DNA of 9,702 nt from Gemmatimonadales bacterium (GTDB lineage: Bacteria > Gemmatimonadota > Gemmatimonadetes > Gemmatimonadales > GWC2-71-9): assembly GCA_030601605.1 (NCBI GenBank), contig JAUVTI010000066.1:1-9702 (forward strand). The letters run 5' to 3'. The position numbers and the translations under genes are program-made. Below, in pieces: positions 5,399 through 9,702 of this stretch (position 1 is its first letter; the number at the start of each line of letters is the position of its first letter). The notes under the pieces were generated by a model, which was not told the origin of the DNA, did no database searches, and saw only the letters and a list, made by a program, of their open reading frames with translations.

Positions 5399-6276
5399 GG
5401 CGTTACCGTATCCGCCACCTCAGCGGACGGCGCACCCTGGTCCAGCTGGGAGTAGTCGAATTCGCTGCCGCGCAGACTGTGCGGAATGACGTACACGACC
5501 ATCGCCACGATGGCGGCCACCACGACCGCCGCCCTGCCGGCGCGCTCATCCCTCTTCGGCTTGAGACCAAGCAGGGCCACAGCCACCACCCACACCAGCC
5601 ACATGATCAACGTCTTGTTGTCGGTGAGATCGTAGCCGAAGGGGAAGCCGGTCCAGAAAGCGCCGAACGTGTACTTCTGCACGATGGGCCCCAGGATCAT
5701 TCCTCCGATCGTCATGCAGGTCAGCGTGGCCCACACCAAGCGCCGCAAGCTGCTGGGTTCGAACGCCGCCCCGAGGCCGGCGCGCAGGCCGATCAGGAGC
5801 GCAAAGAAGATGAACACGATGTGGGCGACCAGAATCCCGATCGGCACCGGGTCCTTGTACCGCAGGACCACGGTCTCGTCGCGCCCCGGCAGCCAGACAC
5901 CCCCATCGGGCGTGTCCAGCACCACGTAGTACTCCAGCTTCCCGGAAGAAGGCTGAATCGGCAGGTACGCGACGAGTTCCCCGTCCTCGACCGCCAGCGG
6001 CACAGTGGTGTAGTCGTCGCCGGCTGGGTAGCGCCGGTAGAGCACCGCCCCGGACACGTCGTGCCCCGGATTGGGAATCGCGATTCGGGCCTCTGCGGTC
6101 GTGAACGGATTGCGCTTGAGCCGATAACGGTGGGTCTCGCCGGCCACGGTCAGCTCGCCCCGCACTGCCCGGGTCGGACCGGTCCGGCGCTGGTACACCG
6201 CCGAGCTCGCCATCATGATCACTGCGACGACCCACAATGCGGTCCCGAGTCGCCGACTTCCGTTCGACTGTCGCAC
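5395..6276 (-). CDS. Polytopic membrane protein with extracytoplasmic beta domain, unknown function
   Basis: I do not recognise a named family. With a GTG start at 6276 the protein has 293 residues: a signal-anchor segment at 11-29, a beta-rich extracytoplasmic domain of about 110 residues (30-143) containing several short strands and turns (GELTVAGETHRYRLKR, GAVLYRRYP, VAYLPIQP, LEYYVVLDTPDG), then four membrane segments near 145-167, 179-200, 222-238 and 249-266, and a short acidic tail. The loop ILGPIVQKYTFGAFWTGFPFGYD between segments 3 and 4 is rich in aromatic residues and glycine and looks conserved in character. The GTG is preferred to an ATG at 6366 because AAGGG lies 9 nt before it and the extra 30 residues are poor coding sequence. 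First gene of the operon; its stop overlaps the start of the YheT-like gene. Confidence 0.8.
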   Translation of the reverse strand: MRQSNGSRRLGTALWVVAVIMMASSAVYQRRTGPTRAVRGELTVAGETHRYRLKRNPFTTAEARIAIPNPGHDVSGAVLYRRYPAGDDYTTVPLAVEDGELVAYLPIQPSSGKLEYYVVLDTPDGGVWLPGRDETVVLRYKDPVPIGILVAHIVFIFFALLIGLRAGLGAAFEPSSLRRLVWATLTCMTIGGMILGPIVQKYTFGAFWTGFPFGYDLTDNKTLIMWLVWVVAVALLGLKPKRDERAGRAAVVVAAIVAMVVYVIPHSLRGSEFDYSQLDQGAPSAEVADTVTP

Positions 6277-6429
6277 TCGCGCCCACCCTTCTACTGTTAG
6301 CGCCGTCCTGCCATCTTTGGGCCTCCACCGGGACTGCCTGAAACCTCCCGGCGGGCACGAATGCATAGCCGCGGGGCGCGGACCGGCACAAGCCCCAGCA
6401 CCGCGGCCGACGAGGAGGAGGACGTGACG
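6277..6429. other. Divergent intergenic region upstream of the operon and oligopeptidase B
   Basis: These 153 bp separate the five-gene minus-strand operon from the plus-strand peptidase, so both promoters should be here. I see no convincing sigma-70 pair. A weak minus-strand candidate is TTGTGC near 6390 with TATGCA near 6363 (18-bp spacer); it would leave the chosen GTG at 6276 with an 80-nt leader and would exclude the ATG at 6366. The plus-strand end carries a GAGGAGGAG ribosome-binding site at 6412-6420. Confidence 0.4.
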
Positions 6430-8559
6430 ATGCGGCTCACTTCGAGGCTTCTTCTGACAACTGGCATGTTCATCACTTCAATTCCGGCCGCGCTCGCGGC
6501 ACAGGTTCAACAAGACCCCGCACCACCCGTAGCAAAGGTGGTTCCGCAGGAGCTCGTCACCCACGGACACGTGCGGGTGGACGACTACTTCTGGCTGCGC
6601 GAGCGGGAGGACCCCGAGGTCATCGCTTATCTCGAGGCCGAGAACGCCTACACCGACGCCCTGACGGCCCACACGAAGGTTTTCCAGGATGCGCTCTTCG
6701 AGGAGATGAAGGCCCGCATCGACGAGACCGACGAGTCGGTTCCCTACAAGCTCGACGACTACTGGTACTACACCCGGTGGGAGGAGGGGCGCGAGTACCC
6801 CATCTACGCCCGGCGGCGCGACACCATGGAGGCACCCGAGGAGGTCATGCTCGACGCCAACGAGTTGGCGGAAGGGCACGGGTTCTTCTCCGGCGGCCCA
6901 CGAGGCGTCAGCTACGACCAGGACATCATGGCGTTCGCAACCGACACTGTGGGTCGGCGGTTCTACGGCGTCGGATTCAAGAACCTGGCGACGGGAGAGA
7001 TCCTCGACGACGTCATCCCGAATGTCACGGGGAACGTAGCCTGGGCAAACGACAACCGGACGCTGTTCTACTCGAAGCAGGACCCCGAGACGCTGCGCCC
7101 GTACCTGATCTACCGGCACACGCTGGGGACCGACCCCTCCGAGGACGTGCTAGTCTACGAGGAGACGGACGAGGAGTTCAGCAGTTACGTGTACCGCACC
7201 AAGTCGAAGGCGTACATCGTCATCGGCTCCTCCCAGACCCTGAGCGACGAGTACCGCTACCTCGACGCGAACGACCCCGACGGGGAGTTCGCGGTGTTCC
7301 TCCAGCGGCAACGGAACCACGAGCACAGTATCGACCACTACCAGGATCACTTCTACATCCGCACCAACGACGGCGCCGAGAATTTCCGGCTCATGCGCAC
7401 CCCTGTGGGCGACACCCGGAGGGCGGCCTGGACCGAGGTCATCGCGCACCGTGACGACGTCCTCCTCGGAGGCTTCGAGATCTTCTCGGACTATCTAGTG
7501 GTCTCCGAACGCAGGGACGGACTCCCCCAGCTCCGCATCATGCCGTGGGAGGGCGAGGGCGCGCACTATCTGGACTTCGGCGTGCCAACGTACTGGGCGG
7601 GGATCGGCACCAACCCGAACTTCGAAACCAAGGTCCTGCGCTACAACTACTCGTCCATGACGACGCCCATGTCGGTGTACGACTACGAGATGGACTCGCG
7701 CGAACGCGAGCTGCTCAAGCGCACTGAGGTGCTGGGCGGCTTCGATCCGGCGGACTACGTGACCGAGCGGCTCTGGGCGACGGCCGACGACGGTGTGCGG
7801 GTGCCCATCTCGCTCGTCTACCGCAAGGGCATCGAACGCGACGGTGGGAACCCGCTGCTGCTCTACGGCTACGGTTCCTACGGCTCCAGCATGAGCGCGA
7901 CGTTCAGCTCCTCGCGCCTGAGCCTGCTGGACCGCGGATTCGTGTATGCCATCGCGCACGTCCGCGGCGGCATGGAGATGGGCCGCTGGTGGTACGAGGA
8001 CGGGAAGCTGCTCAACAAGAAGAACACGTTCACCGACTTCATCGCGTGCGGCGAGCACCTGGTGGCGGCCGGGTTCACGTCACCGGATCACCTCTACGCA
8101 ATGGGCGGGAGCGCCGGCGGACTCCTGATGGGTGCCATCGTCAACATCAGGCCAGAGCTGTTCAACGGAGTGGTCGCGCGCGTGCCGTGGGTGGATGTGG
8201 TCACCACGATGCTCGACGAGAGCATTCCGCTCACGACCTCGGAGTACGACGAGTGGGGCAACCCGAACGACGAAGAGTACTACCACTACATGCTCTCCTA
8301 CTCGCCGTACGACCAGGTCGAGGCAAGGGACTACCCCAACCTGCTGGTGACCACGGGGCTGCACGACTCCCAGGTGCAGTACTGGGAGCCGGCCAAGTGG
8401 GTTGCAAAGCTGCGGGCCACGAAGACCGACGACAACCGGCTCATCATCAAGATCAACATGGAGGCGGGCCACGGGGGCGCCTCCGGCCGGTTCCGGCGGA
8501 TGCAGGAGACGGCGTTCAACTATGCCTTCCTGCTCGACCTGGAAGGGATCAGCCAGTAG
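6430..8559 (+). CDS. ptrB: Secreted oligopeptidase B (family S9A serine peptidase)
   Basis: Serine peptidase that cleaves short peptides, classically after Lys or Arg. The 709-residue product has a signal peptide (MRLTSRLLLTTGMF...ALAA, cut near 23-24 before QVQQ), so it should act outside the cytoplasm, unlike the cytosolic enzyme of E. coli. An N-terminal helix and seven-bladed propeller (about 30-450) are followed by the catalytic alpha/beta domain. The triad is Ser561 (GGSAGG), Asp646 (GLHDSQV) and His681 (GHGGASGR). YDEWGNP and YWEPAKWVAKLR near the triad favour oligopeptidase B over prolyl oligopeptidase. The frame extends upstream to 6361; ATG at 6430 is chosen because GAGGAGGAG lies 9 nt before it and the signal peptide starts exactly there. 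GTG at 6424 is the alternative. It diverges from the operon and converges on the AlkD-like gene. Confidence 0.95.
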   Translation: MRLTSRLLLTTGMFITSIPAALAAQVQQDPAPPVAKVVPQELVTHGHVRVDDYFWLREREDPEVIAYLEAENAYTDALTAHTKVFQDALFEEMKARIDETDESVPYKLDDYWYYTRWEEGREYPIYARRRDTMEAPEEVMLDANELAEGHGFFSGGPRGVSYDQDIMAFATDTVGRRFYGVGFKNLATGEILDDVIPNVTGNVAWANDNRTLFYSKQDPETLRPYLIYRHTLGTDPSEDVLVYEETDEEFSSYVYRTKSKAYIVIGSSQTLSDEYRYLDANDPDGEFAVFLQRQRNHEHSIDHYQDHFYIRTNDGAENFRLMRTPVGDTRRAAWTEVIAHRDDVLLGGFEIFSDYLVVSERRDGLPQLRIMPWEGEGAHYLDFGVPTYWAGIGTNPNFETKVLRYNYSSMTTPMSVYDYEMDSRERELLKRTEVLGGFDPADYVTERLWATADDGVRVPISLVYRKGIERDGGNPLLLYGYGSYGSSMSATFSSSRLSLLDRGFVYAIAHVRGGMEMGRWWYEDGKLLNKKNTFTDFIACGEHLVAAGFTSPDHLYAMGGSAGGLLMGAIVNIRPELFNGVVARVPWVDVVTTMLDESIPLTTSEYDEWGNPNDEEYYHYMLSYSPYDQVEARDYPNLLVTTGLHDSQVQYWEPAKWVAKLRATKTDDNRLIIKINMEAGHGGASGRFRRMQETAFNYAFLLDLEGISQ

Positions 8560-8584
8560 GAGTCAGTGGCCGGCGACATCAATC

Positions 8585-8612
8585 GGGGACGGTCCGTGCG
8601 CGGGCCGGCCCC
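8585..8612. terminator. Hairpin between convergent oligopeptidase B and AlkD-like genes
   Basis: Arms 8585-8596 and 8601-8612 pair over 12 positions with one A-G mismatch and one G-U wobble and close a 4-nt loop, TGCG. It sits 25 bp after the peptidase stop and 30 bp beyond the stop of the convergent repair gene. The plus-strand exit is CTTG and the minus-strand exit GATTGATG, so neither side has a good T-run. Position and stability support a terminator; lack of a T-tract lowers confidence. The left arm shares GGGGACGG with the stem at 2567-2608. Confidence 0.5.
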
Positions 8613-8642
8613 CTTGCCGCCAACCGCTCCCCAGAGGGCTAA

Positions 8643-9410
8643 TCACCGGCTGCTCGCCGGCGTCTTCGTCTCCATTAGCAGCTGCTTGCGTTTGCGCTCG
8701 GGGAAGCGCTCGATGGCGTAGCGAACTGAGGTGCGCGGCATGCGGCTTCCGTATTGCAGCAGGAAGCGCTCCAACCGGGCCATGTCGGTCTTGCCGGCCT
8801 CGCGCAGCAGCCAGCCGCAGGCCTTGTGCATCAGGTCCTCCCGGTCGTCGAGCAGTCCCCGCACGACGCGATACGCCACGTCGAGCTTCTCACCCCTCCG
8901 GGCCGGGAGCACGAGGCTCACCACCGCCGCACGCCGCATCCACTGGTTGCGGGACGAGGTCCAGCGAGTCACGCGGGGGACCAGGTCCGGAAACCGTTCG
9001 ATGAGAGGGGTCACGACCCCCGGCGCCAGGGCGTCGATCTCGGCCCAGTTGGCGAAGCGCCCCTGCCTGATCCACTGCTCCACACGGCGCAGCAAGGTCC
9101 GCTCGTAGACGCGGCGGTAGCGGCCCAGCAGCAGGACGCCCAACACCCTGGCCTCGAGCTCCCGAGCCCGGGACATGGCGTCGCAGAACGCCACTGCGTC
9201 CGCGACATGCCAGGCGGACTTCACCTCCCGGTACAGCTCGCCCGCCAGAGCCCGCACTTGGGGCGCCCTGACACCGAGCAGGCGAACCGAGTCTCCCTGC
9301 TTGAAGAACTTGCGGCCGCCGGCCGCCACCTCGGGGCTCGCCAGGGCCCTGAGACGGGCTCGGGCGTCGCGGGCGGCCTTCTGCGGGGTCGGGGACCGCT
9401 GCGTGGTCAC
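8643..9410 (-). CDS. DNA alkylation repair protein, AlkD-like
   Basis: Member of the HEAT-like-repeat DNA glycosylase family (AlkC/AlkD), which removes cationic alkylated bases such as 7-methylguanine and 3-methyladenine. The 255 residues are almost entirely helical. Residues in the positions used by Bacillus cereus AlkD (W109, D113, R148, W187) are visible as W122 and D126 in NWAEID, R160 (or R159) in WMRRAAVVS, and W200 in CGWLLRE. The spacings agree to within one residue, so it may be active. The C-terminus is strongly basic. It starts at GTG 9410, with AGGAG 10 nt upstream and no ATG in frame nearby. It stands alone on the minus strand, convergent with the peptidase and divergent from the gene at the right edge. 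It could be a non-catalytic relative, but the key residues argue against that. Confidence 0.92.
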   Translation of the reverse strand: MTTQRSPTPQKAARDARARLRALASPEVAAGGRKFFKQGDSVRLLGVRAPQVRALAGELYREVKSAWHVADAVAFCDAMSRARELEARVLGVLLLGRYRRVYERTLLRRVEQWIRQGRFANWAEIDALAPGVVTPLIERFPDLVPRVTRWTSSRNQWMRRAAVVSLVLPARRGEKLDVAYRVVRGLLDDREDLMHKACGWLLREAGKTDMARLERFLLQYGSRMPRTSVRYAIERFPERKRKQLLMETKTPASSR

Positions 9411-9464
9411 GAGGATGAGTCTCCTGGGTCCTTTGAGAGTGTGGTATGCCCCGAGGGCTCACTT

Positions 9465-9492
9465 TTGCACGGAACATTTGCTAACCTACAAT
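9465..9492 (+). promoter_or_regulatory. Sigma-70-type promoter of the right-edge gene
   Basis: TTGCAC at 9465-9470 and TACAAT at 9487-9492 are 16 bp apart: good matches to TTGACA and TATAAT in a local AT-rich patch within a GC-rich window. Transcription would begin near 9499-9501, leaving a leader of about 30 nt before the ATG at 9531. This also argues against use of the in-frame ATG at 9501, which would fall at the transcript's 5' end. Confidence 0.6.
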
Positions 9493-9530
9493 GTCTTAAT
9501 ATGACAGCGGAACCCGCCTCTGGGGGTTTG

Positions 9531-9702
9531 ATGGGATTGACCCGAAAACTGCCTTTCCTGGCCGGTGCGGCGCTCGTGTGCGCCGCTGCGCTGGTGCCCG
9601 TGCAGCGGGCCGAGGCGCAGTACTTCGGTCAGAACAAGGTGCAGTATGAGAGCCTGGATTTCGAGGTGCTCAAGACCGAGCACTTTGATATCTACTTCTA
9701 CC
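9531..9702 (+). CDS. Secreted protein, N-terminal 57 residues (partial at right edge)
   Basis: The start codon ATG at 9531 has GGGGG about 5 nt upstream; an in-frame ATG at 9501 is less likely because it lies at the predicted transcript start and would add ten residues before the signal peptide. Residues 1-29 form a signal peptide with basic start (GLTRK), hydrophobic core and AEA before Gln30. The mature part begins QYFGQNKVQYESLDFEVLKT and then HFDIYFY. From memory, this opening is typical of large secreted proteins from Gemmatimonadota that combine a peptidase-MA-like metalloprotease domain with a WD40-like (PD40/TolB) propeller, but neither domain is within the window. Location outside the cytoplasm is well supported; the function is a guess. 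Confidence 0.75.
   Translation, partial: MGLTRKLPFLAGAALVCAAALVPVQRAEAQYFGQNKVQYESLDFEVLKTEHFDIYFY

Noticed and set aside
5479..6391. Long frames on both strands overlapping the unknown membrane protein (plus 5479-6300; minus 5546-6391)
   Set aside because: Only the frame ending at 5395 gives proper membrane helices and coupled junctions; the others are Arg/His/Gly-rich shadows.
6777..8642. Other-frame open stretches within oligopeptidase B (for example 6777-7454 and 7989-8642 plus, 6478-7119 and 7495-8058 minus)
   Set aside because: All overlap the peptidase frame with its intact triad and are compositional shadows.
1..9702. Search for CRISPR arrays, tRNAs, insertion-sequence ends, toxin-antitoxin pairs or phage genes
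   Set aside because: I saw no regularly spaced repeats, cloverleaf-like segments, transposase or integrase motifs, or short target-site-flanked inverted repeats; composition appears even across the window.

Overview
The window is GC-rich, about two-thirds G+C by eye, and densely coded. It reads as ordinary bacterial chromosome with no insertion sequence, phage gene, CRISPR array, tRNA or rRNA visible. The style suggests Gemmatimonadota or a close relative. The clues are a secreted oligopeptidase B, a C-terminal partial secreted protein whose mature end begins QYFGQNKVQY, a collagen-like lipoprotein, and GTG starts in a high-GC background. That assignment is an inference from gene style, not from a marker gene.

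Layout, left to right. Positions 1-722 (minus) hold the N-terminal part of a lipoprotein with two collagen-like Gly-X-Y blocks; it runs off the left edge. It lies 3 nt downstream of moaA (726-1760, minus), the radical SAM enzyme of molybdenum cofactor synthesis. A 304-bp divergent region (1761-2064) separates moaA from a 160-residue cytosolic protein of unknown function (2065-2547, plus). That region carries an AT-rich promoter-like patch, a near-perfect palindrome and a very strong but orphan Shine-Dalgarno sequence.

From 6276 down to 2636 runs a five-gene minus-strand operon: a polytopic membrane protein of unknown function, a YheT-family alpha/beta hydrolase, OsmC, a small DUF971 protein (the zinc domain of gamma-butyrobetaine hydroxylase) and a YdjM-family membrane protein. 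Its junctions are a CTGA overlap, a 33-nt gap, a GTGA overlap and a 1-nt gap, so the genes are probably translated in a coupled way. The operon ends at a perfect 18-bp hairpin shared with the convergent 160-residue gene.

From 6430 to 8559 (plus), divergent from the operon, lies a secreted oligopeptidase B of family S9A. It converges on an AlkD-type DNA alkylation repair protein (8643-9410, minus) across a second hairpin. A clear promoter at 9465-9492 drives the start of a secreted protein (9531 to the right edge).

OsmC (peroxide reduction) and the AlkD relative (alkylation repair) give a loose theme of damage defence. No dedicated defence, secondary-metabolite or mobile system is visible. 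The most unusual points are the collagen-like lipoprotein joined to moaA, the likely CTG start of the YheT gene, and the palindrome upstream of the unknown 160-residue gene.
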